Below, one piece after another: positions 53,136 through 61,820 of a stretch of DNA of 64,000 bases. Made by a program: the position numbers and the translations under genes. The stretch spans positions 124,001-188,000 of the forward strand of contig JAZSEY010000026.1 in NCBI GenBank assembly GCA_045531905.1. The letters are read 5' to 3'. The notes under the pieces are model-generated. The model was not told the origin of the DNA, searched no databases, and was given only the letters and a program-made list of their open reading frames with translations. Position 1 is the stretch's first letter, and the number at the start of each line of letters is the position of its first letter. The DNA is from RGIG6919 sp045531905 (GTDB taxonomy: Bacteria; Bacillota; Clostridia; Lachnospirales; Lachnospiraceae).

Positions 53136-54011
53136 CTACAATACAAAGTGTCCTACTACAGAGAATACGCCTGCTAACAGACAATATACCGCAAAATACT
53201 TAAATTTGTTATTACGAACTAACTTTAAAACTGTTTTAATACAGATAAAACCAACCACACCGGAAATCACAGTACCAATGGCATAGTTTACAAGCATATC
53301 ACCACTTACCTGTGTGATGCCACCATCCATTAACTGCAATACAACAGCACCTAACACAGCAGGAATAGACATAATAAAGGAATACTTAACAGCAAATTCC
53401 TTTGTAAAACCACACGCCAAACAAGCTGTAATCGTACTACCGGAACGGGAAAGACCTGGTAAGGTTGCAATTCCCTGAATCGTTCCGACCTTCACGGCAT
53501 CCTTATAAGTAGCCAATTCCTCATTCTTAGCGCCACCCGGTAATCTGTCTGCCATAAATAAGAAACAAGATGTTACAATTAAGCAAATACCAGGAATCAA
53601 CAACATCTCTCCAGCTGAACCAATGACATCTTCTAATACAATACCTAAAATACCCGTAGGAATCGTACTGATAATCACCATCATCACAAATCTACGGTAT
53701 GGAGTATCTAACACAGTGCGATATGGCTTTTTATCTTTTGCAAACAAATTGGATACAAAAATTCCGACATTTACACACCATAATCCTAAAATTGCAAAAC
53801 CATTCACAACTAATTCCTTAATATCCTTCCAGTACGCAACAAAGATTGCCACCAGAGTACCAAAATGCAATAATACATCAAACAACAAACCTGTTTCTGT
53901 ATTCACATGAAATACATTTTTAAATATTGCTAAATGACCGGAACTAGATACAGGAAGAAACTCTGTCAATCCCTGAATCAATCCCATAATAATAGCTTCA
54001 ATTAACGACAT
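53136..54011 (-). CDS. uppP: Undecaprenyl-diphosphate phosphatase
   Basis: BacA/UppP recycles the lipid carrier for cell wall synthesis and can raise bacitracin resistance. The 291-residue membrane protein has the family motifs IIMGLIQGLTEFLPVSSSGHLAI and GLSRSGSTITACLACGF, each with the catalytic Glu or Ser/Arg residues, and about eight helices. AGAGGAT precedes the ATG. Confidence 0.96.
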   Translation of the reverse strand: MSLIEAIIMGLIQGLTEFLPVSSSGHLAIFKNVFHVNTETGLLFDVLLHFGTLVAIFVAYWKDIKELVVNGFAILGLWCVNVGIFVSNLFAKDKKPYRTVLDTPYRRFVMMVIISTIPTGILGIVLEDVIGSAGEMLLIPGICLIVTSCFLFMADRLPGGAKNEELATYKDAVKVGTIQGIATLPGLSRSGSTITACLACGFTKEFAVKYSFIMSIPAVLGAVVLQLMDGGITQVSGDMLVNYAIGTVISGVVGFICIKTVLKLVRNNKFKYFAVYCLLAGVFSVVGHFVL

Positions 54012-54054
54012 ACACTTATCCTCTTTTCCTATTTTTCACTTTTTCGCATACAGA

Positions 54055-54735
54055 TTACATTTTACTATCTTTTTTTAATTTAATCAAGTCATATAAACAC
54101 TGCATTGCCTCATGAATACCCCCAACTTTATCTATCAATTTTTTATCTACTGCCTCCTTGCCGACTAGCACTGTTCCAACGTCTTTTGCCAATTGACCTG
54201 TATTAAACATCAGACGTCTTAAATCCATCTCAGCAATGGACGCATGCTTTGCGGTAAACTGAATAATGCGATCCTGCATTTTTTCAATATATTCATAATT
54301 ATGGCGTACCCCAATCACAGTTCCATTCATGCGAATTGGGTGTACTAGCATCGTGGCAGTTGGCACAATAAAAGACTTTTTCCCTGCCACAGACAATGGC
54401 ACACCAATAGAATGACCACCACCTAGCACCAAGGTAACAACCGGTTTGCTCAGTGATGCAATCATCTCTGCCATCGCAAGCCCTGCTTCTACATCTCCTC
54501 CCATGGTATTCAGTAAAACAAGAACTCCATCCGTTTTATCATCATCTTCAATTGCAGCAAGACGTGGTAGTACATGCTCATACTTAGTAGTTTTAGAAGC
54601 TGCCGGCAAGCATTCATGGCCTTCAATTTCTCCTATTATATTCAATAAATGAATGTGGTATTTCATTTTATTACCTGATAAATCCATTTGACCATTGTCA
54701 GCGACATCCTTTAATTGCACATCTTTATCTTCCAT
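54055..54735 (-). CDS. tepA: ClpP-like serine protease, TepA family
   Basis: The 226-residue protein has a ClpP-type crotonase fold: GVLVLLNTMGGDVEAGLAMAEMI, VTLVLGGGHSIGVPLSVAGKKSFIVPTATMLVHPIRM, with the likely nucleophile Ser in GGGHSIG. TepA/YmfB in Bacillus also lies beside spoIIIE, which supports the call. The true substrate is uncertain; a role in sporulation or secretion was proposed for relatives. Confidence 0.88.
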   Translation of the reverse strand: MEDKDVQLKDVADNGQMDLSGNKMKYHIHLLNIIGEIEGHECLPAASKTTKYEHVLPRLAAIEDDDKTDGVLVLLNTMGGDVEAGLAMAEMIASLSKPVVTLVLGGGHSIGVPLSVAGKKSFIVPTATMLVHPIRMNGTVIGVRHNYEYIEKMQDRIIQFTAKHASIAEMDLRRLMFNTGQLAKDVGTVLVGKEAVDKKLIDKVGGIHEAMQCLYDLIKLKKDSKM

Positions 54736-54766
54736 ATAACCATCTCCTATTTACCATTGTAATAAT

Positions 54767-54800
54767 AAAAAAGGATACCACTCATAAGTGATATCCCTTT
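54767..54800 (-). terminator. Terminator after the YuiD-type gene
   Basis: Minus strand AAAGGGATATCACT-TATG-AGTGGTATCCTTTTTT: a 14-pair stem with G-T pairs and U tract, 27 bases past the stop codon at 54,827. Confidence 0.87.
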
Positions 54801-54826
54801 ATATTTATATGATATTTTAGAAACAA

Positions 54827-55306
54827 TTATACATACAGAGCACAATAGCCCCAACCAACCAAAACACCGATAATAATACCAGCAACAATTTGTGTTGGTG
54901 TATGTCCAACATATTCTTTTAAGATTGCTTTTGTGCGTTTGTCCTTATCTGCACTTAACAAAATGTCACGGATTTCCTCAGCAGTTAACAAATGATTAAT
55001 TACCACAGACTGCTTTCCGGTTTCTAATCGAACATTCAGTGCGTCATAAATCACAATCATACCAAAGGCAAAAGCCAAAGCAAATTCATATCCACTAAAT
55101 CCACAATTGATACCAACTGTAGTCGCTAACGCTGATACAGTAGAGGAATGTGAGCTTGGAAAACCTCCACAACCAAATATTCTTTCTTTATCAAATTTTT
55201 TATTCTCTATCCAATTGATAAGTGTTTTTAGGAGCTGCGCTGCAAACCACGCAAGCAAAGTTCCCATAAACATTTCATTGTGAATGATCTGACTCAATAT
55301 GTTCAT
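54827..55306 (-). CDS. Divergent PAP2 family protein (DUF212/YuiD)
   Basis: A 159-residue membrane protein with conserved FGCGGFPSSHSSTVSALATTVG and YDALNVRLETGKQSVVIN; the first is a variant of the PAP2 phosphatase motif. An acid phosphatase activity is inferred from the family and untested. It follows the GH94 gene by 49 bp and probably shares its transcript. Confidence 0.85.
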   Translation of the reverse strand: MNILSQIIHNEMFMGTLLAWFAAQLLKTLINWIENKKFDKERIFGCGGFPSSHSSTVSALATTVGINCGFSGYEFALAFAFGMIVIYDALNVRLETGKQSVVINHLLTAEEIRDILLSADKDKRTKAILKEYVGHTPTQIVAGIIIGVLVGWGYCALYV

Positions 55307-55355
55307 TAAATACCCCTCATATCTTGTGTTTTGTGAACGATTATATTATCTAGTA

Positions 55356-57755
55356 TTACATAACAAGAAGAATTTCATTCTCATCAGCTAGCATATCAGC
55401 AGGAATGTAATTATTCTCTAACTGTTTGCCATTCAACGCAAGTGACTGATATCCGCTTTCCTTGCCATCTGGATTTTGCACTGTAATATTTAACTTCTTA
55501 CCTCTAAATACCTTGTGAATCTTAAATTCTTTCCAGTCTGAAGGAACAGAAGGTGCAACCTTAAGTCCATCCTCATCTGGACGCATACCAAGAATACCTT
55601 CCACACAACCTACCATAACTGTAGACGCTGTACCTGTTAACCAGTGCACATGAGAACGTCCCTCAAATGGACTGTCTGTACTCTCTGTAAACTGACCATG
55701 ACAGTATGGCTCTAACTTACGGATTTCTGCCTTATCATTCATAGATGCAGGTGAACTCTCTGTAAAGTAAGTAAACGCTCTATTACCATGTCCCATCAAA
55801 GATTCTGCCAAAATAATCCAACCCTGTGGCTGTGAGAAAATACCACCATTTTCCTTAGTAGATGGATTGAATAACAACATCAAAGCACCTTCAAATGCAT
55901 GATCCACATAAGATGGAGCCATCAATCTCACACCATAAGGTGTATTTAACTCTCTATATACGCTATCCAAAGCCTTTTCAGCCTGCTCTTTTGTAGCAAG
56001 ACCACTGATTACAGCCCATGACTGTGGATTTAACCACATATTTGCCTCTGGATCCTTCTTTGCACCGATAACCATGCCATCATCCTTGAAACCACGAATA
56101 TATCTATCCTCATCCCAGCAAAGACTCTGCAATGTATCACCAAGTTCTGCCTGAATCTTATCCAAATACGCAATATACTCTGTATCCTGCTTACTCTCAG
56201 CATAGCCTCTTAAAATTGTCATAGCATAGTATAACTGGAATGCAACGAAGGTTGACTCACCCTGCGCACCTAAACGCAAGCAGTCATTCCAGTCTGCATG
56301 AAGACCTGCAGGCATTCTGTGATTACCCAAATGATTCATTGAGAAATCAATGGCTCTCTTTAAATGCTCATATACAGTATCTTCGCCACCATTTGCATAT
56401 ACAATCACTTCATCCAAAAATGCCTTATTGCCAGTCTCTGCAATATACTTATAAACAGTAGGGAACAACCATAAAGCATCATCTGCACGATATGCAGGAT
56501 GTCCTGTCGCCTGCACATAAGATGCATCATCCGGAGTATCCTCATGACCTGCATTATGGTTAAACTTAACAAGTGGCAAACCACCGCCATTATCTACCTG
56601 CGCAGATAACATGAAGCGAATCTTATCCTCTGCCATCTCTGGAGCCAAATGGATAATACCCTGAATATCCTGAACTGTATCACGATAACCATATCCATTT
56701 CTCAAACCACAGTATGAGAAGGATGCTGCTCTCGACCAGATAAATGTCATAAAGCACTGGTAAGCATTCCATGTATTAATCATATTATTAAAGGATTCAC
56801 TTGGAGTCTCAACCTGAAGGTTGTTTAATTTTCCATGCCAGTATGTCTTCAATTCAGCAAGCTCAGCCTGTGTCTGCTTAGCAACATCATCATAAGATGC
56901 AAGTACAGCAACAGCCTCCTCATCTGCCTTCATACCAAGAACAAATGCAATCTCTCTTGTCTCACCCGGCTGTAATTCCAATGCACAGTGTAAAGCACCA
57001 CAAGCATTGCTGTTATAGTTTAATACATTGTCACATTTTCCATTCTCAACTGCTACCGGATTAGAATAATGATGATATCTGCCAATAAATGCTTCCTTAT
57101 CACCATTGTAAGAGGTTACCTCAGCACCCTTTACACCAAAGAATCTGGATACACTCTTATCACCGTTAATTGCATGCTTATTTACATTCTCATTGATAAC
57201 CTGAACGATTCTGTCACCCTTGAAATAAGTCTTTGTAATGAACAATGTATACTGTAGATTCACCTGATCCTGCTCATAATTACTATCATTTGTAAATTCA
57301 CAATATCCATACGCAGAAATCTTACGAGGCTTATCAGATGTATTTGTAACCTTTAAATTCCAAACCTCATGTGTCTTATCTAATGGCACATAATATAGAA
57401 CCTCTGAGTGAATACCTGCGTAATCAGCCATAATATCAGTATAACCGGTACCATGATGACACTCACTCTTATAAGAATCTAAATCTTTACCAACAGGCTG
57501 CCAAGAAGCAGACCAAAAATCCTTTGTCTCATCGTCACGGAGATAAATGTATCTACCTGGCTCATCAAACTGATTAAAAATGTAACGGATAATTCTTCCG
57601 TTTGCACCACTCTTTACAAAACTGTAACCACCTGCATTATTTGAAATAATTGCACCATACTCAGGTGAACCTAAATAGTTTGCCCAAGGAGCCGGTGTTG
57701 CAGGATTTGTAATAACATACTCTTTATTCTTTTCATCAAAGTAACCAAACTGCAT
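55356..57755 (-). CDS. GH94 glycoside phosphorylase, probably cellobiose phosphorylase
   Basis: Cytoplasmic enzyme (no signal peptide) that splits a beta-linked disaccharide with phosphate to a sugar 1-phosphate, saving ATP. The 799-residue protein starts with the family pattern FGYFDEKNKEYVITNPATP, AGGYSF, and the jelly-roll front domain. The alpha/alpha barrel follows, with GYGYRDTVQDIQGI and the catalytic DWNDCL (Asp488/Asp491). Length fits cellobiose or chitobiose phosphorylase; the choice between them is not safe by eye. No sugar transporter is encoded nearby. Confidence 0.9.
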   Translation of the reverse strand: MQFGYFDEKNKEYVITNPATPAPWANYLGSPEYGAIISNNAGGYSFVKSGANGRIIRYIFNQFDEPGRYIYLRDDETKDFWSASWQPVGKDLDSYKSECHHGTGYTDIMADYAGIHSEVLYYVPLDKTHEVWNLKVTNTSDKPRKISAYGYCEFTNDSNYEQDQVNLQYTLFITKTYFKGDRIVQVINENVNKHAINGDKSVSRFFGVKGAEVTSYNGDKEAFIGRYHHYSNPVAVENGKCDNVLNYNSNACGALHCALELQPGETREIAFVLGMKADEEAVAVLASYDDVAKQTQAELAELKTYWHGKLNNLQVETPSESFNNMINTWNAYQCFMTFIWSRAASFSYCGLRNGYGYRDTVQDIQGIIHLAPEMAEDKIRFMLSAQVDNGGGLPLVKFNHNAGHEDTPDDASYVQATGHPAYRADDALWLFPTVYKYIAETGNKAFLDEVIVYANGGEDTVYEHLKRAIDFSMNHLGNHRMPAGLHADWNDCLRLGAQGESTFVAFQLYYAMTILRGYAESKQDTEYIAYLDKIQAELGDTLQSLCWDEDRYIRGFKDDGMVIGAKKDPEANMWLNPQSWAVISGLATKEQAEKALDSVYRELNTPYGVRLMAPSYVDHAFEGALMLLFNPSTKENGGIFSQPQGWIILAESLMGHGNRAFTYFTESSPASMNDKAEIRKLEPYCHGQFTESTDSPFEGRSHVHWLTGTASTVMVGCVEGILGMRPDEDGLKVAPSVPSDWKEFKIHKVFRGKKLNITVQNPDGKESGYQSLALNGKQLENNYIPADMLADENEILLVM

Positions 57756-57801
57756 GATTGTGAATCCTCCATTATACTATACCTACATTATTTTAGTTTA
57801 T

Positions 57802-57831
57802 ATTATACTCATTAGAGTAATTAAGGGACAA
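57802..57831 (-). promoter_or_regulatory. Possible promoter for GH94-yuiD
   Basis: Minus strand TTGTCC (57826-57831), 18 bases, TATAAT (57802-57807). The -35 lies inside the stem of the hairpin after pnp. A second TATAAT-like site nearer the ATG lacks a good -35. Confidence 0.5.
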
Positions 57832-57850
57832 ACACTAGGCTTGTCCCTTT
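57822..57850 (-). terminator. Hairpin after pnp (probable terminator)
   Basis: Minus strand AAGGGACAA-GCCTAGTG-TTTGTCCCTT is a nine- to ten-pair stem 10 bases past the pnp stop codon. The U tract is poor on this strand (TTAATTA) and better on the other strand, so termination may be weak. Confidence 0.55.
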
Positions 57851-57859
57851 TCAATTCTT

Positions 57860-59950
57860 TTATACTTCCTGGTCAACATCTTTGAGACTCAAGCTAATCT
57901 TGCCCATCTCAACCTTTAATACCTTAACCTTAACAACATCGCCAATCTGAACCACATCTTCAACCTTCTCTACACGCTCATGTGCAAGTTTTGAAATATG
58001 AATCAAACCATCCTTGTTTGGTGACAACTCAACAAAAGCACCGAAGTCCATAATACGAACAACCTTACCCTCGTACACCTTGCCAACCTCGATAGGATCA
58101 ACAATTGAGTGGATAATCTTACAAGCCTTATCCATACCAGCCTGCTCAACACCACAGATAAATACATGACCATCTTCATCGATATCAATCTTAACACCAG
58201 TCTCATCAATAATCATGTTGATAGTCTTACCTCTCTGACCAATTACCTCGCCAATCTTCTCTGGGTCGATTGTCATCTGGATAATCTTTGGAGCATACTC
58301 ATTTACTGACTCTCTTGGAGCAGCAATTGCAGGCTTCATGCAATTGTCCATAATGAACATTCTTGCCTCACGACAACGAGCAATCGCACCTTCTACGATA
58401 GGTCTGGTCAAACCGTGAATCTTGATATCCATCTGAATTGCAGTAATACCATCTTCAGTACCAGTTACCTTAAAGTCCATATCACCAAAGAAATCTTCAA
58501 GACCCTGAATATCTGTTAATAATACAAAATCGTCATCTGTATCGCCTGTAACAAGACCACAAGAAATACCTGCTACCATCTTCTTAATAGGTACACCTGC
58601 TGCCATCAATGCCATACATGATGCACATGTTGATGCCATAGATGTAGAACCGTTAGACTCAAATGTCTCGGATACGGCACGAATTGCATATGGGAACTCC
58701 TCTTCTGAAGGAAGCACTGCAACCAAAGCCTTCTCAGCTAACGCACCATGACCAATCTCACGACGTCCAGGACCTCTTGAAACCTTTGTCTCACCAACAG
58801 AGTATGCTGGGAAGTTATAATGATGCATATATCTCTTAGAGGTTACATTCGCATCTAAACCATCAATCTTCTGCACTTCAGAAAGTGGAGCCAATGTAAC
58901 GATATCACAAATCTGTGTCTGACCTCTTGTAAACATAGCAGAACCATGTACACGAGGAATTAAGTCAACCTCTGCAGCCAAAGGACGAATCTGGTCGATT
59001 CTTCTACCGTCAGGACGCTTGTGATCCTTTAAAATCATCTTTCTAACAGTCTTCTTCTGATACTGGTAAACTGCCTCACCAAGAACAGCTAAATACTCCT
59101 CGTTATCAGCAAAAGCCTCTTCGAACTTAGCAGTTACCTGACGAATATTCTCCTCACGAACCTGCTTCTCATCTGTGAACACTGCTTCCTCCATCTCTTC
59201 AGGAGTAACAATCTTCATCATATCTTCAAACATCTGTGCAGGAATTGCACAGCTTACGTATTCATGCTTCTTCTTACCAACCTCTGCAACAATCTCATTG
59301 ATAAAAGCAATGATTGTCTGGTTGATATCATGTGCCATGTAAATTGCCTCAAGCATCTTCGCCTCAGGAATCTCATTTGCACCAGCCTCAATCATGATTA
59401 CTTTCTCAGATGTAGATGCTACAGTAAGCTGTAAATCACCATTATCCCACTGTGCCTGACTTGGGTTTACGATAAATTCGCCATCAACCAAACCAATCTG
59501 TGTTGTAGCACATGGACCATCAAATGGGATATCTGAAATACATGTTGCAATCGCAGAACCAAGCATAGCAACTACCTCTGGTCTGCACTCAGGATCTACT
59601 GACATTACCATGTTGTTTAATGTAACATCATTTCTATAATCCTTAGGGAATAATGGACGCATAGGTCTATCAATTACACGAGAAGTTAAAATCGCATTCT
59701 CTGATGCCTTTCCTTCACGCTTATTAAAACCACCAGGCATCTTGCCAACGGCGTACATCTTCTCCTCATATTCCACGCTAAGTGGGAAGAAATCAATACC
59801 ATCTCTTGGTTTCTCAGATGCAGTTGCTGTAGATAATACAACTGTATCGCCATAGTGCATTAAGGCTGCACCATTTGCCTGTGCGGATACTCTGCCGACA
59901 TCAATACTTAAAGTCTTGCCGCCAATTTCCATCTTAAATGTCTTGTACAT
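57860..59950 (-). CDS. pnp: Polyribonucleotide nucleotidyltransferase (PNPase)
   Basis: 3'-to-5' phosphorolytic exonuclease of RNA decay. The 696-residue protein has two RNase PH-like halves (FFPLSVEYEEKMYAVGKMPGGFNKREGK; RTRGQTQ-like FTRGQTQICDIVTL; ETFESNGSTSMASTCASCMALMAAGVP), then KH (PEKIGEVIGQRGKTINMI) and S1 (GKVVRIMDFGAFVELSPNKDG) domains. AAAAGGAG precedes the ATG. It has its own promoter and a leader that could fold into an attenuator. Confidence 0.98.
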   Translation of the reverse strand: MYKTFKMEIGGKTLSIDVGRVSAQANGAALMHYGDTVVLSTATASEKPRDGIDFFPLSVEYEEKMYAVGKMPGGFNKREGKASENAILTSRVIDRPMRPLFPKDYRNDVTLNNMVMSVDPECRPEVVAMLGSAIATCISDIPFDGPCATTQIGLVDGEFIVNPSQAQWDNGDLQLTVASTSEKVIMIEAGANEIPEAKMLEAIYMAHDINQTIIAFINEIVAEVGKKKHEYVSCAIPAQMFEDMMKIVTPEEMEEAVFTDEKQVREENIRQVTAKFEEAFADNEEYLAVLGEAVYQYQKKTVRKMILKDHKRPDGRRIDQIRPLAAEVDLIPRVHGSAMFTRGQTQICDIVTLAPLSEVQKIDGLDANVTSKRYMHHYNFPAYSVGETKVSRGPGRREIGHGALAEKALVAVLPSEEEFPYAIRAVSETFESNGSTSMASTCASCMALMAAGVPIKKMVAGISCGLVTGDTDDDFVLLTDIQGLEDFFGDMDFKVTGTEDGITAIQMDIKIHGLTRPIVEGAIARCREARMFIMDNCMKPAIAAPRESVNEYAPKIIQMTIDPEKIGEVIGQRGKTINMIIDETGVKIDIDEDGHVFICGVEQAGMDKACKIIHSIVDPIEVGKVYEGKVVRIMDFGAFVELSPNKDGLIHISKLAHERVEKVEDVVQIGDVVKVKVLKVEMGKISLSLKDVDQEV

Positions 59951-60008
59951 TCTTTTTTCTCCTTTTACTTTTCTTCTTATCTCGTTGAATAAGACACCGA
60001 AACAACTG

Positions 60009-60047
60009 AAAAAACCAGACCTTGTCCAATCTTTTCAGAAGTCTCGG
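60009..60047 (-). promoter_or_regulatory. Putative attenuator in the pnp leader
   Basis: On the minus strand CCgAGACTT (60039-60047) pairs with AAgGTCTGG (60015-60023), with one bulge on each side, and TTTTTT follows at once. That is a terminator shape inside the leader, about 60-97 bases before the pnp ATG. A competing stem pairs TAAGACA..CCGA (60044-60057) with TCGGTGTCTTA (59990-60000). The left arms overlap, so the two folds exclude each other. Confidence 0.55.
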
Positions 60048-60071
60048 CTCTGTCTTACCACAATCCATATG

Positions 60072-60100
60072 ATTATAGCATAACTACATCATTTCTTCAA
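60072..60100 (-). promoter_or_regulatory. Promoter for pnp
   Basis: Minus strand TTGAAG (60095-60100), 17 bases, TATAAT (60072-60077) preceded by TGC (extended -10). It places the start near 60,065, leaving a leader of roughly 115 bases. Confidence 0.8.
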
Positions 60101-60148
60101 GAAAATTTGCTCACAAAAGCACACAATTCCAAAGTCATTTTACAGCAA

Positions 60149-60180
60149 GAAAAAAGAGACTGCTATAAACAGTCTCTTTC
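60149..60180 (-). terminator. Terminator after rpsO
   Basis: Minus strand AAAGAGACTG-TTTATAG-CAGTCTCTTTTTT is a 10-pair perfect stem with U tract, eight bases past the rpsO stop. It separates rpsO from pnp. Confidence 0.9.
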
Positions 60181-60187
60181 TCGAAAA

Positions 60188-60454
60188 TTACTTTCTTAAA
60201 CCTAAACGCTCGATTAAGCTTCTGTATCTTTCGATATCGCACTTCTTTAAGTAAGCTAAAAGGTTTCTTCTTTGACCAACCATCTTTAAAAGACCTCTTC
60301 TTGAGTGATGGTCATGTGGATGAGCCTTGAAATGCTCATTTAAATCGTTAATTCTAGCTGTTAATAAAGCTACCTGAACCTCTGGCGAACCAGTGTCGTT
60401 GTTTCCGCGGCCATACTCAGCGATGATGGCTGCCTTCTGCTCTGTTGTAATCAT
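60188..60454 (-). CDS. rpsO: 30S ribosomal protein S15
   Basis: An 88-residue small-subunit protein starting MITTEQKAAIIAEYGRGNNDTGSPEVQ in outline, with the conserved HPHDHHSRRGLLKMVGQRRNLL block. AGGAGG lies nine bases before the ATG at 60454. The rpsO-pnp order is the standard one, though here each has its own promoter and a strong terminator between. Confidence 0.98.
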   Translation of the reverse strand: MITTEQKAAIIAEYGRGNNDTGSPEVQVALLTARINDLNEHFKAHPHDHHSRRGLLKMVGQRRNLLAYLKKCDIERYRSLIERLGLRK

Positions 60455-60553
60455 AGTTACAATCCTCCTTAAAAATATAAATATGCCCAAATCTGGGACG
60501 CAGGTTGGAGTATCCTACATCGCGGAAAAGGGTAAAGTTTGAATTCTCAAACC
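60455..60553 (-). promoter_or_regulatory. Structured rpsO leader, possible S15-binding region
   Basis: About 100 bases between the predicted start and the rpsO ATG. Three local stems are visible on the minus strand: GTTTGA/TCAAAC (about 60,536-60,551), CGC...GCG enclosing GTaGGA-TAC-TCCaAC (60,499-60,524), and CCCA/TGGG (60,486-60,497). S15 represses its own mRNA in several bacteria by binding three-way junctions in the leader; this layout would suit that, but no consensus was matched. Confidence 0.4.
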
Positions 60554-60559
60554 TTGATG

Positions 60560-60588
60560 ATTATAGCACACAGTTTTTTTCTTGTAAA
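60560..60588 (-). promoter_or_regulatory. Promoter for rpsO
   Basis: Minus strand TTTACA (60583-60588), 17 bases, TATAAT (60560-60565) preceded by TGC, an extended -10. Confidence 0.8.
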
Positions 60589-60640
60589 CACTTTTCTTTC
60601 AATCTATTTTCCGTTATACTTAGACACACGTAGTATTATG

Positions 60641-60673
60641 AAAGGAGCAGAATTTCATTCTGACAATCATATG
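60641..60673 (+). promoter_or_regulatory. aroC ribosome site with a hairpin in the spacer
   Basis: AAAGGAG (60641-60647) is 23 bases from the ATG at 60671, too far for normal use. Between them CAGAAT-TTC-ATTCTG (60648-60662) is a perfect six-pair hairpin that abuts the Shine-Dalgarno; looping it out leaves an eight-base spacer. Confidence 0.5.
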
Positions 60674-61768
60674 GCAAGTTCAAGTTTTGGAAATATTTTT
60701 CGAATTACAACATGGGGAGAATCCCACGGAAAAGGAATCGGTGTAGTCGTTGACGGCTGTCCAGCCGGACTTCCACTATCCGAAGCGGATATCCAACCAT
60801 ATCTCAATAGAAGAAAACCGGGACAATCCGTTTTTGCAACTCCGAGAAATGAAGATGACGCCGTAGAGATTTTATCCGGCATATTTGAAGGCAAAACTAC
60901 TGGAGCCCCGATTTCCATGGCAATCTTTAACAAAACACAGCGTTCCGCAGATTATAGTGAAATTGCATCCTACTACCGTCCTGGTCACGCCGATTTTACC
61001 TTTGATGAAAAGTATGGTTTTCGCGATTACAGAGGCGGCGGTCGTTCCTCCGGCAGAGAAACTGCAGGACGCGTTGCAGGCGGTGCTATTGCTGCTCTCA
61101 TATTAAAAGAGATGGGCATCCACCTTACTACCTATGTAAAATCTGTTGGTCCAATCACCATTGATTACAATAATTTTGATAAAGACGAGATTTTTAACAA
61201 CAGTCTATATATGCCTGACAAAGCTGCTGCAGAGAAAGCCGGCAAATACGTCATCGAAATGACCAAACAACACAACAGTGTTGGTGGTGTCGTGGAATGC
61301 GTCATCGATGGCATGCCTACAGGTATCGGTGATCCCGTATTCGAAAAACTCAATGCAAATTTGGCAAAAGCGATTTGTTCCATCGGCGCAGTCAAGGGTT
61401 TTGAAATTGGAGATGGTTTTCAAGTCGCTAGTGCTCTTGGTTCAGACAACAATGATGCATTTACCATGGAGAATAACAAAGTTACAAAATGTACCAATCA
61501 TGCCGGTGGTATTCTCGGTGGAATGAGCGACGGCTCACCTATCATTTTACGAGCAGCATTTAAGCCAACACCATCTATTTTAGCGGAACAGCATACCGTC
61601 AACAAATCTGGTGAAGACATCACCATATCCATCAAAGGCAGACACGACCCAATTATTGTTGCCAGAGCATCGGTAGTTGTTGAGTGCATGGTCGCTACTA
61701 CTATTCTGGACGCTTTGATGATGAATATGAACGCAAAAATAGATTATCTCAAAGACTTTTATAAATAG
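60671..61768 (+). CDS. aroC: Chorismate synthase
   Basis: Last step of the shikimate pathway, needing reduced FMN. The 365-residue protein begins SSFGNIFRITTWGESHGKGIG and has YRPGHADFTFDEKYGFRDYRGGGRSSGRET and GRHDPIIVARASVVVEC, all family signatures. The ATG at 60671 matches the family N terminus; an in-frame ATG at 60638 would add 11 residues but has no ribosome site. Other shikimate genes are not in the window. Confidence 0.98.
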   Translation: MASSSFGNIFRITTWGESHGKGIGVVVDGCPAGLPLSEADIQPYLNRRKPGQSVFATPRNEDDAVEILSGIFEGKTTGAPISMAIFNKTQRSADYSEIASYYRPGHADFTFDEKYGFRDYRGGGRSSGRETAGRVAGGAIAALILKEMGIHLTTYVKSVGPITIDYNNFDKDEIFNNSLYMPDKAAAEKAGKYVIEMTKQHNSVGGVVECVIDGMPTGIGDPVFEKLNANLAKAICSIGAVKGFEIGDGFQVASALGSDNNDAFTMENNKVTKCTNHAGGILGGMSDGSPIILRAAFKPTPSILAEQHTVNKSGEDITISIKGRHDPIIVARASVVVECMVATTILDALMMNMNAKIDYLKDFYK

Positions 61769-61782
61769 GACTACATAACAAA

Positions 61783-61820
61783 ACCAGATGTGATTCCAAT
61801 TGGTATCTCATCTGGTTTTT
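61783..61820. terminator. Bidirectional terminator between aroC and xerD
   Basis: ACCAGATG-GAT-CCAATTGG-ATC-CATCTGGT with single unpaired bases between blocks, followed by TTTTT on the plus strand and TTTT on the minus strand. It serves the two converging genes; the xerD stop codon overlaps its end. Confidence 0.85.

Noticed and set aside
60615..60620. TATACT as the -10 of an aroC promoter
   Set aside because: It matches a -10 but the sequence 17 bases upstream (TTTTCT) is a poor -35, so I did not list it as a promoter.
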